Shown: positions 1 through 9,648 of the stretch, piece after piece | Layout of the letters: each line of letters begins with the position of its first letter | How positions within the stretch are numbered: position 1 is the first letter of the stretch | Source of the DNA: Calidifontibacter indicus | GTDB taxonomy: Bacteria; Actinomycetota; Actinomycetes; Actinomycetales; Dermatophilaceae | Direction: 5' to 3' | NCBI RefSeq assembly: GCF_003386865.1 | Contig: NZ_QTUA01000001.1 | Span: forward strand, 3,286,001-3,350,000 | DNA: 64,000 nucleotides | Program-made: the position numbers and the translations under genes | The notes under the pieces: generated by a model | What the model saw: the letters and a program-made list of their open reading frames with translations, nothing else | What the model was told of the DNA's origin: nothing | Database searches by the model: none

Positions 1-195
1 GCGGGCGGCACGCGACGCGAGTTCGGCGTTGCTGACGAACGGTGTCACGCGCTGGGGCAGCGACACCGTTCGCCCGCGCACCAGGAGGTCCTGTGCGTCC
101 TCGGAGAGGGCTCCCCCGATCTCCACGACGCCCCACCCACCCTGCCGGCCACCGCGAGCGCCATCTGCGATGGCGTACGTGAGTTGGCCTGTCAT
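1..195 (-). CDS. GTPase-associated protein 1 (GAP1-N2-like), N-terminal fragment
   Basis: Only the first 65 codons lie in the window; the rest runs off the left edge. The ATG at 195 overlaps the TGA of the upstream gene (ATGA), so the two are probably translationally coupled. The visible start, MTGQLTYAIADGARGGRQGG followed by WGVVEIGGALSEDAQDLL, resembles the N-terminal domain of actinobacterial GTPase-associated protein 1 (GAP1-N2) as I remember that family. This is recognition from a short stretch, not a search. Position at the end of a cluster containing a tubulin-like GTPase-fold protein agrees with a GTPase partner role. Function of the family is not established to my knowledge. Confidence 0.5.
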   Translation of the reverse strand, partial: MTGQLTYAIADGARGGRQGGWGVVEIGGALSEDAQDLLVRGRTVSLPQRVTPFVSNAELASRAAR

Positions 196-2525
196 CGAAG
201 CACCGTGTGCAACATCTGACTGAGCTGCGGGTCGATGACAGCTACGCGGTCGGCCTGCGCCTTGTCGATGACGAACAATCGGACGAAGGCAGGCGACGTG
301 CCCAGTGGGAGCTCGAACACCGTGGCTGCCTTCCCCGCCGCGAGAGACACCAGTTCGGCCCCCAGGTGTGCACCGTCGCCGGGGAAGAGCGGTAAGCGCC
401 GGTCGTTGGCCACCAAGGCGACGTGCACCTGCGGAAGGTCCGCGTCCGAACGCAGGAGCACCTGCAGGCGATCCGCCGGGGCGGTGGGCGTCACCGGCGC
501 TCCGTCTGCTCTGGCGGGACGAACGTGGTAGCGCAGCCGGACCAGGCCGGGATAGTCGACGGTCGCCGGCGCGGACCGTATCGCACGACCTCCGTCGTAG
601 ATGACCCCGACGAGATGCAGGGTGCAGCCGATAGCGGGGAGGTTCGTGAGGAGAAGTCCGCCGAGCCGCAGATAGGTGTCCGGGCTGTCGATCGTGGCGA
701 TGATGTCGCGGGCGCTGGTTTCGTCGAATGCCGTCTGGTTGCGTGAGCCCGAATGGACTTCGACCATGCTGACCCCACGCGGCCAGTCGAACGTCAGGAT
801 CTGGCTGTCGACTCGCTCACTGAGTTGAACGTGGCGCGGAGGCGCAGGGCGAACCTGGGACACCGACGGACCGACCCGCAATTGACGGTCGCCAACGACG
901 TGCACAGCAGTGAAATAGCAGCGCACCCAGTCCTGGTCGACGTGGCACTCCTTGAGCACGACCCGCTCGCCTTCGGTCACGGTGAACTTCGGCAGCCGGT
1001 TGGCGCTGGTCAGCCCATTGCGCTCGAGTGCTTCCCTGCTCAGCACTCCGTCACCGAGCCCTGGCGGTACCGGTTCATCGGTGAGATAAACCTCGACCTC
1101 ACCGAAGTCGGGCGGCACCCACGCCAGATCCCACGTGCCCGGTGTGTCCTGATTGCCGGAAACGTGCAGCTGCACGGGCTGCGGTGCGGCGTCGACGCGA
1201 ACGGTGGCTGAGGCGTATGACTCCGAGGTACGCGGTTGCCCGTTCGGCAACACGACCTCGCTGTAAACGGCATAGGTGAGATCTGTTGCTCGAGGAGGCC
1301 GACGATCGGTGAACGCACTGTCGGCGACCGACAGATCGGAAGGCACATGCGAGGGATTGCTCGTGATGCGTTCGCCAGGTTCGAACCGGACCACGCGAAG
1401 CTTCGTCCCGGGCGCCGCCGTCACCGTGCCGACCACGGTGTCCGCCGGAGTCACCCTCAGCTCGAGATCGGAGACCGGCCAGAGGATCTCGCCTTGGGCA
1501 ACAACCCTCCCCTGCGCACCGCGGGCGGACTGTTCGTCGCTGCCGAGGTTGGCCCACACCGTGAGGTAGCTGACTGCGCCACGCGCGCCCAAGTGCTCCG
1601 TCGACACCTCCGTCTGCGTCGTGACACCCACGAGACTCCCGTCCTCGGGGGCGACCCGGACCCATCCGTCTGGCGACTCCACGACCCGATACACGACCAC
1701 CTCGGATGCCCCATCGGACGTCCCTGGCCACCGCAGCCGCGTCCGACCGCCCTCGACCGAGCACTCAAGGCCGGGAAGGACAACGTCGTCCGAGACGATC
1801 TGCGAGTAGTCGGTCGGCGCAAACCAACCGTCGCCGATCCATGGACCCTCGACCGACCCGTCGTCTGAGCCGCCGACCGACCCTTCGTGAAGAGCGGGCG
1901 CTGCCGCCGCAACCCCAGCCCCCACACCCGACCCGCCGGCGTCTGTCGCCGTGAGAACCTTCGAAATGGCGTCGGCGTACTGCTCCACCACCACCGCAGC
2001 GTTCAGGCGTGGGGCAACCTCCCGGAGTTCCTCCGGTGTGGTTGCGCCCGACTCGGCCAGCGTATTGATGTCCCACCGACTCAGGGCCTCGACCTGACTG
2101 TCCTGCCGCACCTTGTCTTCCCGCCACTGCGAAAGCCGGGACGCCCGTTCGTCGACACCCGAAGGAGCACCTCCGCTCATGCCCTGCATGTGCGACCTTT
2201 CGGTCTGGTGTGCGGAGCCGCCGCCACCTGCCATCGCATGCTCCCGCTCCGGAGCGACCACGCCCGGCTCGACCTGGTGAGTCCCGGGTGCCCGACGCGG
2301 GTCAGCGACGGCGGTCGGCGGTGCGGAAGTGTCGACCGCGACGACTTCGCGCTTGGCAGCCGACCACAGGTCGACGATCCCGGGGTCGGTCCACAGCACC
2401 TCACGGGCGCCTGCGACCGATGCCCCAGCCAGTAGCTCCGCGAGCGTGAGGTCGTCGGGCGACAGCGCCGAACCACGTTCCTCGGCCAACCGCCGAATGC
2501 TCGCGACGAAACGTTCCCTGTCCAA
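192..2525 (-). CDS. Fibronectin type III-like multidomain protein
   Basis: A 777-aa protein if started at the TTG at 2525, which has a purine-rich GTAGG stretch upstream and lies 8 nt past the TAG of the preceding gene. In-frame codons further upstream run through that gene and read as basic shadow sequence, so I reject a longer start. Residues 1-65 look like a small helical domain, about 65-240 are a low-complexity Gly/Ala/His/Ser-rich linker, and the rest is beta-rich with several fibronectin III-like modules (for example around VVVYRVVESPDGW and DLTYAVYSEVVL). No signal peptide or membrane segment is seen, so it is probably cytoplasmic and may act as a scaffold. Similar FN3 proteins accompany GAP1-type proteins in actinobacterial clusters (recollection). 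It overlaps the next gene by 4 nt. Confidence 0.7.
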   Translation of the reverse strand: MDRERFVASIRRLAEERGSALSPDDLTLAELLAGASVAGAREVLWTDPGIVDLWSAAKREVVAVDTSAPPTAVADPRRAPGTHQVEPGVVAPEREHAMAGGGGSAHQTERSHMQGMSGGAPSGVDERASRLSQWREDKVRQDSQVEALSRWDINTLAESGATTPEELREVAPRLNAAVVVEQYADAISKVLTATDAGGSGVGAGVAAAAPALHEGSVGGSDDGSVEGPWIGDGWFAPTDYSQIVSDDVVLPGLECSVEGGRTRLRWPGTSDGASEVVVYRVVESPDGWVRVAPEDGSLVGVTTQTEVSTEHLGARGAVSYLTVWANLGSDEQSARGAQGRVVAQGEILWPVSDLELRVTPADTVVGTVTAAPGTKLRVVRFEPGERITSNPSHVPSDLSVADSAFTDRRPPRATDLTYAVYSEVVLPNGQPRTSESYASATVRVDAAPQPVQLHVSGNQDTPGTWDLAWVPPDFGEVEVYLTDEPVPPGLGDGVLSREALERNGLTSANRLPKFTVTEGERVVLKECHVDQDWVRCYFTAVHVVGDRQLRVGPSVSQVRPAPPRHVQLSERVDSQILTFDWPRGVSMVEVHSGSRNQTAFDETSARDIIATIDSPDTYLRLGGLLLTNLPAIGCTLHLVGVIYDGGRAIRSAPATVDYPGLVRLRYHVRPARADGAPVTPTAPADRLQVLLRSDADLPQVHVALVANDRRLPLFPGDGAHLGAELVSLAAGKAATVFELPLGTSPAFVRLFVIDKAQADRVAVIDPQLSQMLHTVLR

Positions 2526-2532
2526 TCTCGGC

Positions 2533-3366
2533 CTACCAATCTTCCGTCGAGAAGGTGCTACCTGCGGCGTGCGGCCCACCGGACTCGATGCCGGTCGTCC
2601 CCGCCTGCCCGAACGCACCCGACGCCGGCACCGCACCGCCAGTCGGCTGCCACGAGTCCAGGCGGGAGACGCCATATTCCGCGGTCGGCGCCGGTGCTGA
2701 GAACCGGGATGTCGGTGCTCCTGCCGACAACATGAGCGCGACGGCGCCAAGGACCGACAGGATCGCTCCGCCCAGCGCGCACCAGGCCCCACTGCCAACC
2801 TCGAGGGACGCTGTTGCTTGCCCACCGGTGAATGTCGCCACTCCTCCGGCGAGGTCGTTCAGGACATCCGTGACCAGAATGGCCGAGATGAGCACTGATG
2901 CCACGCAGGTTGCGACCCAGGCGACCGGGATCGCGAAGCGCAGGCCGCCGTGTCGCCAAGCCGCCACCGCGAACGCGATGAGCACGAGTCCGAGCATGGC
3001 GATGACTGCAGTGCCCGCACCGCTGTCCGACGGACCTCCGCCGAGAGTCTCGCGGTACTTGTCAGCTGTCCCGTGCGCGCTCGCCCAGTCGTCAGCCAAT
3101 GAGAGGAGAACGAGGACGCCCCCGAGAGCCAACGCGACAATCCCGGCCCAGCGCAACGGGTTTCGTGGGGATCGGTTCGTTGGCAGTCGACCCGAGGTCA
3201 CCGCTATCAGTGCGAGCACTCCGAGCCAGGGAAGTACGGCGCAAACGACGACGGATGCGATCTGGTGCTTGCCACGGCGGTGGGCCACTGCATAGCCCGC
3301 GACTCCTGACATCGCACAGTGCAGCGCCGTGCAGACCAGAAAGATCACAGCCAGCGAGTCAGGCAT
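2533..3366 (-). CDS. Polytopic membrane protein of the tubulin/vWA cluster
   Basis: A 277-aa integral membrane protein with about six hydrophobic segments: roughly residues 4-25, 33-58, 72-92, 118-138, 144-172 and 192-215. A 60-residue Ser/Gly/Pro-rich, probably cytoplasmic tail follows, ending in STEDW. The ATG at 3366 overlaps the end of the preceding gene by 8 nt (ATGCCTGA), so it belongs to the same transcription unit. I recognise no family. It may be a membrane anchor or channel for the neighbouring coiled-coil, vWA and tubulin-like proteins. Function is unknown. Confidence 0.75.
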   Translation of the reverse strand: MPDSLAVIFLVCTALHCAMSGVAGYAVAHRRGKHQIASVVVCAVLPWLGVLALIAVTSGRLPTNRSPRNPLRWAGIVALALGGVLVLLSLADDWASAHGTADKYRETLGGGPSDSGAGTAVIAMLGLVLIAFAVAAWRHGGLRFAIPVAWVATCVASVLISAILVTDVLNDLAGGVATFTGGQATASLEVGSGAWCALGGAILSVLGAVALMLSAGAPTSRFSAPAPTAEYGVSRLDSWQPTGGAVPASGAFGQAGTTGIESGGPHAAGSTFSTEDW

Positions 3367-6157
3367 CGTGACGAGCCGTTCCGAAGCCGAACGGATCTGA
3401 GCGGTCTACCGACGGCCCTGCGGGTGCTGCTGCATCAGGTCCGTTGCTGGTCACGCCGTTTTGATCAGTTCCGGGACCACCCCCGACGCCGAGGGAGAAG
3501 GGGTCGGCTTGGTAAGGCTGCGTCGCCGGCACGCTGACCGTTCCATCGATCCTGTCGGCCTGCCCAGGTGCCGGCTCACCCAAGAACGTGTCCTGTTGTC
3601 CCCAGAAGGACGAACGGTCGAGGCGATGACCGAACTGCACGAGCACCGTCGCGTGGGCAAGCCCGGCGAACTGGCTCTGCGGGACGGAGCGACGCACCAT
3701 CGGAGCGTCGATGTTGGTAGCGCTACGGGAGATGAGTCCGTGACGGAACCGGCCTTGCGCCTCGTGCACCTCAAGGCCTTGCTCGAACTCGAGCCTGCTC
3801 ATCACCTTGAGCTCGCCCGTGACAGAGTCGCGGAAGGCAACCTCGGACAACAACCTGTCCCGCAGAACCGGGTTCCCAGCAAGCACCTCATCGGCACGGC
3901 TGAGGAACTCGCGCGGCGTCGGGCGGCCGGCCGCGTTCCGGGAGACTGCCTGGCTCCATCTGGTGAGGATCGGCCCGGCACCGTCGGGGTTCGGATCCCG
4001 ATCCAGCATCGTCGGGTCGGACTGGATCGCATAACGCTGCTGCCCGAGCTCGGCGGGCACGGCTCCCAGATATTCGTCCCAGGCCGCCCCGAGCCAGCCG
4101 GCCCGGAAGAGGTCACGTCGAATCGAACCCAGCACCTCGTCCAGCACATCCGAATCCAGTTGTGCCACACCCAGCCTGATACTTCTGGGCATTCCCTGAC
4201 CGATGCTCAGCCCGGCCACCTCGGTCTTGTCAACGGATCCGAGCGGGGCATGAACGAACGCCCCGAAAGCCCGTGACCAATCGAGATACTGTCGATACAC
4301 GCGTACGAGGCGACGCAGATCCTCCAGCGCCTCAGTGCGGTGACGAACGGCTGTCTCGAGCGCGCTCGCGGCTTGTTCCTTGCGGTGGATGAACTGGTAC
4401 AGCCGGCGCTGACCACGCATGTAGAGCAGACAGCCGGTGACAAGTGTGCCGACCAGAATGGCCACCACCAGAACCGCGCCGACCAGCAGCACCAGCACGT
4501 TGAACACGATCAGAGCGATGGTCGCCAGCACGAGAAGCAGCCCGCCCGCGCCGACGAACCGGAACTTCTTGGCAAGCCGGCGCTGATCCTCCGCGATGTC
4601 CTCGGTGAAGTCGGGAATCGCTTTGAGCTCCTCGACTCGTTTCTCCAACGACTCGATCTCCTGCGTCGTCGCTCGAAATGCGTCCCCGAGCACCGACCCG
4701 ATGCGCCCCACGTACGACTGACTGTTCTGTTGGTACCACTGGTGGAGGCGCTGCTTCTCGCCTGAAATCTCGTGCGCGAGTTGCGGATTCGACCGAGCCA
4801 AATTGTCCAGGCCCGCGGCGAGCCGGTTCGCGCCTACGTCGTCAGCCACCTCGAGCCGCCAGTTGGGTAAGTAGGCCCCGATGTGACCCGGCAACTCGTA
4901 GAAGTCGTTCGGCGCCGGTGCCACCATCGCGGTGTTCGTGATGACGGCGGATGTCGCACCCAGCGTGACCGGCGGTAGATCCTGTGCGTGTCTCCCGGCG
5001 TCGAGCAATGTCAGGCCGCCCCCGACGTAATCCCGCCAGAGCTGCGCCTGTTGGGGGAGCACGCCGAGGTCGTTTCCTTGATGCCGCAATGTCTGGTCGA
5101 GTTGCTCCTCGATCTCGTCCCACCCGGCGGGCGAGCCGTCGGCGCGCACTCCGCGGGCAACGACGACGAATCCGCTCCCGGAGCCGTACACAAGGTGATC
5201 AACAGCGCCCGCGGTCACACGAGCAGCGCTGCGCACGAGGTGCTCGGCGAACGCCCGCGGTGCATTCTTCAAGGCAGCCATCATGAACGCGAAGAACTGG
5301 CGCAGTGCCTCACCGAACCCAATCTCCTTGGCCGGCGGCGCAGGAGCAACATTCCGCTTTCGCGGCAGCACGTCCTGATGCTTGGTGAGCAGAGCGGACG
5401 CCATTTGCGCGGCCGCAGCCGGCTCGTTGTCGACCGCGACAGCGAGGTGGTTCTCAACCCTTGGTGTCGGGTATCGGTCGCCCAGCGCGACGAGCCGTTC
5501 GCGCAGTTCCGTCTCGATCTCATCTGACGCAACGGAACGGCTGAACACACTCACCGGCATGACGCTGCCGTCCGAGGCGACGCCGTCATCGTCGACGACG
5601 GCGTCGGACTGCCCACGCCAGAGGCCGAGGATCGATGTTGCCGCGCCGGCGACGTGCAGGTGCCACTGCGGTGCATCGAAGCTCGGCCGCAGATCGGTCG
5701 CACCCTGCAACGGCGACAACGAGTCCTCCGGAGACAACACCATCGATTGCCAGTCGATGAGGTTCGGGATCGCGTCGGCAAAGTTCGCTTCCGGCGCGCC
5801 AACAGTGATTGCCACCCGGACCAGCGCCGCGTACGGCAGACCGGCAGATACCGCGGCGGCGAGCGCTTGTGCCTGCTCGCCCGAGACCGACCCCTGGCCG
5901 GCGGTGAACGACAGCACGCCGAGCCGCACGCGGTCGACAGTTGCATCTGCAATCCGGTCCTGCAGCCGCACCATGCGTGCTCCTGCCTCGTCGACTTCCA
6001 GCGCAGGCAGGTCAGCGATGTCCGACACATGTTGGTCAAGGTCGACGAGCAACACCGGGTGGATGAGACCGAGAGACGCCCAGTCACGCAGGATTGCGCG
6101 CAGTGGAGTCGCCAGCACTCGGCGGGCGGCGACGATGACGAGCGAATCAGAAGGCAA
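3359..6157 (-). CDS. Large coiled-coil protein with central membrane hairpin
   Basis: A 932-aa protein of no family I recognise. The N-terminal half begins with an alpha/beta stretch (LVIVAARRVLATPLR... HPVLLVDLDQHV) recalling a Rossmann-like or vWA-like fold without an evident MIDAS. Residues about 500-532 and 583-620 are charged, heptad-like helices on either side of two hydrophobic segments near residues 535-580, so both large halves should face the cytoplasm. The Pro/Gly-rich C-terminus carries DPFSLG and DPFGFG motifs. The proposed TTG start at 6157 overlaps the tubulin-like gene by 11 nt. AAGGA sits only 2 nt before this TTG, so the true start could lie slightly downstream. Likely a membrane platform for the tubulin-like protein (inference). 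Confidence 0.7.
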   Translation of the reverse strand: MPSDSLVIVAARRVLATPLRAILRDWASLGLIHPVLLVDLDQHVSDIADLPALEVDEAGARMVRLQDRIADATVDRVRLGVLSFTAGQGSVSGEQAQALAAAVSAGLPYAALVRVAITVGAPEANFADAIPNLIDWQSMVLSPEDSLSPLQGATDLRPSFDAPQWHLHVAGAATSILGLWRGQSDAVVDDDGVASDGSVMPVSVFSRSVASDEIETELRERLVALGDRYPTPRVENHLAVAVDNEPAAAAQMASALLTKHQDVLPRKRNVAPAPPAKEIGFGEALRQFFAFMMAALKNAPRAFAEHLVRSAARVTAGAVDHLVYGSGSGFVVVARGVRADGSPAGWDEIEEQLDQTLRHQGNDLGVLPQQAQLWRDYVGGGLTLLDAGRHAQDLPPVTLGATSAVITNTAMVAPAPNDFYELPGHIGAYLPNWRLEVADDVGANRLAAGLDNLARSNPQLAHEISGEKQRLHQWYQQNSQSYVGRIGSVLGDAFRATTQEIESLEKRVEELKAIPDFTEDIAEDQRRLAKKFRFVGAGGLLLVLATIALIVFNVLVLLVGAVLVVAILVGTLVTGCLLYMRGQRRLYQFIHRKEQAASALETAVRHRTEALEDLRRLVRVYRQYLDWSRAFGAFVHAPLGSVDKTEVAGLSIGQGMPRSIRLGVAQLDSDVLDEVLGSIRRDLFRAGWLGAAWDEYLGAVPAELGQQRYAIQSDPTMLDRDPNPDGAGPILTRWSQAVSRNAAGRPTPREFLSRADEVLAGNPVLRDRLLSEVAFRDSVTGELKVMSRLEFEQGLEVHEAQGRFRHGLISRSATNIDAPMVRRSVPQSQFAGLAHATVLVQFGHRLDRSSFWGQQDTFLGEPAPGQADRIDGTVSVPATQPYQADPFSLGVGGGPGTDQNGVTSNGPDAAAPAGPSVDRSDPFGFGTARHDA

Positions 6158-9100
6158 GGTCCTTCACCACCCCTCCGGTCGCGCCGGTGCTCCACGCGGA
6201 CGCGGTCGCTGCGTGTTGGGCAATCTCGTCGAGAAGGTCGAACGCCTTCAGGACGATGGGGGCGATCTCCGTCCAGAGCGGCGCCTGCATCAGCTCCTGC
6301 TCCTTCTTCACCTTCGAGACGTAGCCACCGTTGCTTTCCTCCACCATGCCGTTCGCGAGCACAACCTCGCGCATCGAGGCGAGCTGCGCACGGAAAGACG
6401 CCAATTTCGCCTCCGGGTCGGTCCCGTCGAGCGATGCGGCAAACGCGTGGTGTCGCACCGGTTGGTCGTCAATGCGCAGTTCGTCGCCGTTGACCGCTCC
6501 GCGCAGAAGTTGCACGCCGCTCATCTCGGCCGGCGACGCCGTTGCCGTACTGGGCGATGTGTCGACGATGTGCCGCAGCGCCTCGTAGGGCGCAAGCGCA
6601 GTCAGGTCCGGATCTCCGCTGCACTGAGCGATGGCCCAAGCGTGTGACATGAGCAGGCTCGCCGGTGCATCGATCGGGTCGCGTAGCCGCGCTTCCTCGG
6701 TAGCCAGCTGCGGTGGGAACCGAAGCCACCCACGCGACGACGACACGGATATGTGGTCCTGCGAGACCTCCAGCAGGCCCAGTGCGCCACCGAGGTACCA
6801 CCCGGCAACCACCCGTAGCACTTCTTCCGGCGACATGGCCACGGCTGCGGAGAGGGGGCGCGTGCGCTTCCACTGCCACAAGGCGTGTTGTTCCCCGGGA
6901 GTGCTGCCCGCCCACCGGTCACGCACCCCGTCGAGCAGCGAGCTAAAGCACAGCGGGGCGTATTTCTCGTAGCTGCCGAAGACGGCGATCTTGCGCACTT
7001 CTTCGCTACGGTTCGCGGCGTCCTTGATGCGCTGCGCGGTGTCCGCAGTGACCTTCGCGTTCCCTGTGATGCGCTCGATGATTCGGTCAATGACAGGCGA
7101 GTTCTTGTCGAACGGCATTTCGCTGAAGGTGAAGAAGTAGCGCACGCTCACGCCGTGCAACCGCTGCACCATCTCGTGGTCTAGTCCGATGACCGGACGT
7201 GCGAGGTCCATCGCCATCACGAACCGATCGACGAACGTCGCAAGGCGCTGCTCCTGTTCGACCTGGGCGACGGTGGGATCGGCGAGATACGCGCTGATCG
7301 ACTGGTTCGTGAACGTCTCGAAGGGGCTGCCCTTCGCCCACACCCTCGCATCGGCGCGACCGATGAGGTCGTTGCAATCGAGATGCAGCTTGTAGACCGG
7401 AGTCGACGACGGGGTCGGTGCGCCGTCGGCGGCGGAGCGGTTCAGCACTCGCGCGCGCCAGTGGCCGACTTGTTCGAGCACTTCGAATCGCTCGGCGGCG
7501 CCGGTGGTTTCCCACTCTCCACCGATGACTTCTGCGCGCAGGGTCCGCAGGCCACGTTGATAGATTCCGTCCGACGAGGCCGACTGCACGTGCGCGTCGA
7601 AGTGTTGCGGGAAGTGCTCCGCGGTTGTGAGCAACACCTCGTTCTGAGCATGCTCGAACCGCGGCGGTACAAGGCCGCCCTCGTCCGGCCAGTCGACGTA
7701 GGCGGTCGACTGCAATTGCGCAAGACCCGCTTGGTGTGCGGTCTCCGCCGAGCGTGACTCCAGGAGCGCGAGCGTCGTGTTCGCGACATTCTCCAAACCA
7801 CCGAGCACATCGACCGCGAACGAGCGCAGCACCTCGGCACCGATCCTGGCACCCTCGAGTCGCAGCCTCTTCTCGGTGCTCGTCTGCCACCCGCGGAGCA
7901 CGACATCGACAAGCGCGTGCCCGGCGCCGACGACGGCCTTGCCGAGCGCACTGACTTGACTCGTGACTTCCTGCGGCAGCTGAAGCGGATCGGCGGCGTC
8001 GGCCGCGGCACCGGCCTGACTCAATTGGGCAATGGTGTGGTCGCAAACCCCCCGCAGTTCGCGCATGAGTTCGCGCGCGTAGGGAAGGCCGAACTGGGCC
8101 GTGACCCGAAGGAACTCCCGTTTGGTCGCGGTCTCCAGGGTGGTGGCCCATCCTTCTGCCCATCGATAGGCCTGCTGCTGGAGCTCGGCTGCCACGGCGT
8201 TGCGACGTCCGGTGGCTCCCGCTCGCACCATGTCCAACCATTGGGCTGCTTGGGCTCCTTGAACGCCGGCAACTCCTTGACGCACCGATGCAAGCGCGTC
8301 CCGTGCCCCGACCTGCACCTGCATGGGCGGGAAGGCGATTGCGCGGAACCAGTCTGCCGCGGCGCTGCCTTGGGCAGGCAGGCCGACCCGCTCGATGCTT
8401 GCCGCGAGTTGGTTGGACAGCAGCATCCGCAACTGCTCTGTGGTCGGCAACGTGTTCGTCGGATCTTCGTGCCCTGCAATCAGGTGATCGACGGCGCTGC
8501 GGGCCAGACGCTGAGCCGCGTAGTGCGCGTATCGATCGCGCCCCAGGCTCAGGCTGGCGTACCCCATCGACCCGAACGGCAGCGCCAACGGGCTCATGCC
8601 CCATCCGAAACGCTCACTGTGGCTGACGACAGGAGTCGGGTTGCCGAGGAAGTAGTCGACGTACTGCTGCGAGGCGCGTTCGGATTGCATCACCCCGCTG
8701 ATTGCACGAGCAATCCCACGGTAGATGCCCTCCTGCGTGCCGTCCCCGAAGAATGCCCCGGTTTCGCCGACCCGGCGCCCTACCGGAAGTACCCGGGCGA
8801 ACGGCGGCTGCCCGTTGCGCGGGAGATGTACACCGAACGTCTCAAACGTTTGCCTGTCAACGTCGTCGCTCAGTCGCGAGATCGCGGCGAACAGCTCCGG
8901 GATGGCCGCCATCGCGTTGCCCTCGACGTTCTTGCGCAACCCGTCGTCCAGGCTGCCGAAGACATCCGCGGTGTAGAGGAAGCACCCGATTGTCGCCGGT
9001 GAGATTCCCGGGATGGATCCGAGCAATCGACACACATCCAGGAACATCGACGCTCCGGAGCCACCGGCCATCGAGCCCACAACGATCGGGAAGACCACGT

Positions 9101-9596
9101 CAGATCCACGGTCGTGTGCAGGTACCTGGCCCCAAGCGTCCGGCGCCACGGCGCGACGCACGGCGGCGTCGAGCACCTCACGCGTCTCCCGCAGCCGGGA
9201 GAGCGTCAGCATTCGCCCGACCGCGCGATACTGTCCCGCCCCGTTGTTCACCGCTACCTGGTTTGCCCGCTCCTTGTTGCGGGGCGCCCACCCGAACAGC
9301 GGGTCAAGTCGACCTTCGGCCGACGCTTTCAGTTTGGCCTCGACGTTCGACGCCGTTGCACTATAGGTGTTGCCGGGGCTGCTGAACGACTGGTAGGCAC
9401 CGCCCATCCGGACGATGTCCGGCAACTGACCGGGCCCCTTGTCCGGGTCCACCGGCACGTCGACGTGGACGAACTGCCAGGCGGCCGGCAACTCGGTGAT
9501 ACCCAGCGGGCGTAGGTCGGCTTGCAGCTGATCCATCAACAGGCGAACGGTCGCCCCACCGGAACCACCGCAACCCACGATCAAGAACTTGCGCAT
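6147..9596 (-). CDS. Tubulin-like (Tubulin_2/FtsZ-like) protein
   Basis: A 1149-aa protein. The ATG at 9596 is chosen because GGAGAAGG stands 6 nt upstream and the protein then begins directly with a Rossmann nucleotide-binding start, MRKFLIVGCGGSGGATVRLL. A tubulin/FtsZ-type glycine loop follows at residues 178-181 (SMAGGSGASMF), and an FGSLDDGLRKNVEGN segment lies where FtsZ family proteins contact the guanine base. FtsZ is about 400 aa, so roughly 750 residues are extra, largely helical sequence. I infer GTP binding and possible polymerisation; I do not infer a role in ordinary cell division. The gene lies between a membrane-anchored vWA protein and a membrane coiled-coil protein, suggesting work at the inner face of the membrane. 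The assignment to the Tubulin_2-type family is from motif recognition. Confidence 0.8.
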   Translation of the reverse strand: MRKFLIVGCGGSGGATVRLLMDQLQADLRPLGITELPAAWQFVHVDVPVDPDKGPGQLPDIVRMGGAYQSFSSPGNTYSATASNVEAKLKASAEGRLDPLFGWAPRNKERANQVAVNNGAGQYRAVGRMLTLSRLRETREVLDAAVRRAVAPDAWGQVPAHDRGSDVVFPIVVGSMAGGSGASMFLDVCRLLGSIPGISPATIGCFLYTADVFGSLDDGLRKNVEGNAMAAIPELFAAISRLSDDVDRQTFETFGVHLPRNGQPPFARVLPVGRRVGETGAFFGDGTQEGIYRGIARAISGVMQSERASQQYVDYFLGNPTPVVSHSERFGWGMSPLALPFGSMGYASLSLGRDRYAHYAAQRLARSAVDHLIAGHEDPTNTLPTTEQLRMLLSNQLAASIERVGLPAQGSAAADWFRAIAFPPMQVQVGARDALASVRQGVAGVQGAQAAQWLDMVRAGATGRRNAVAAELQQQAYRWAEGWATTLETATKREFLRVTAQFGLPYARELMRELRGVCDHTIAQLSQAGAAADAADPLQLPQEVTSQVSALGKAVVGAGHALVDVVLRGWQTSTEKRLRLEGARIGAEVLRSFAVDVLGGLENVANTTLALLESRSAETAHQAGLAQLQSTAYVDWPDEGGLVPPRFEHAQNEVLLTTAEHFPQHFDAHVQSASSDGIYQRGLRTLRAEVIGGEWETTGAAERFEVLEQVGHWRARVLNRSAADGAPTPSSTPVYKLHLDCNDLIGRADARVWAKGSPFETFTNQSISAYLADPTVAQVEQEQRLATFVDRFVMAMDLARPVIGLDHEMVQRLHGVSVRYFFTFSEMPFDKNSPVIDRIIERITGNAKVTADTAQRIKDAANRSEEVRKIAVFGSYEKYAPLCFSSLLDGVRDRWAGSTPGEQHALWQWKRTRPLSAAVAMSPEEVLRVVAGWYLGGALGLLEVSQDHISVSSSRGWLRFPPQLATEEARLRDPIDAPASLLMSHAWAIAQCSGDPDLTALAPYEALRHIVDTSPSTATASPAEMSGVQLLRGAVNGDELRIDDQPVRHHAFAASLDGTDPEAKLASFRAQLASMREVVLANGMVEESNGGYVSKVKKEQELMQAPLWTEIAPIVLKAFDLLDEIAQHAATASAWSTGATGGVVKDLAF

Positions 9597-9648
9597 CGTC
9601 CACCTTCTCCAGACTCGGTTGTCTTGCAGATCTCGTTGGTCGGGCTGC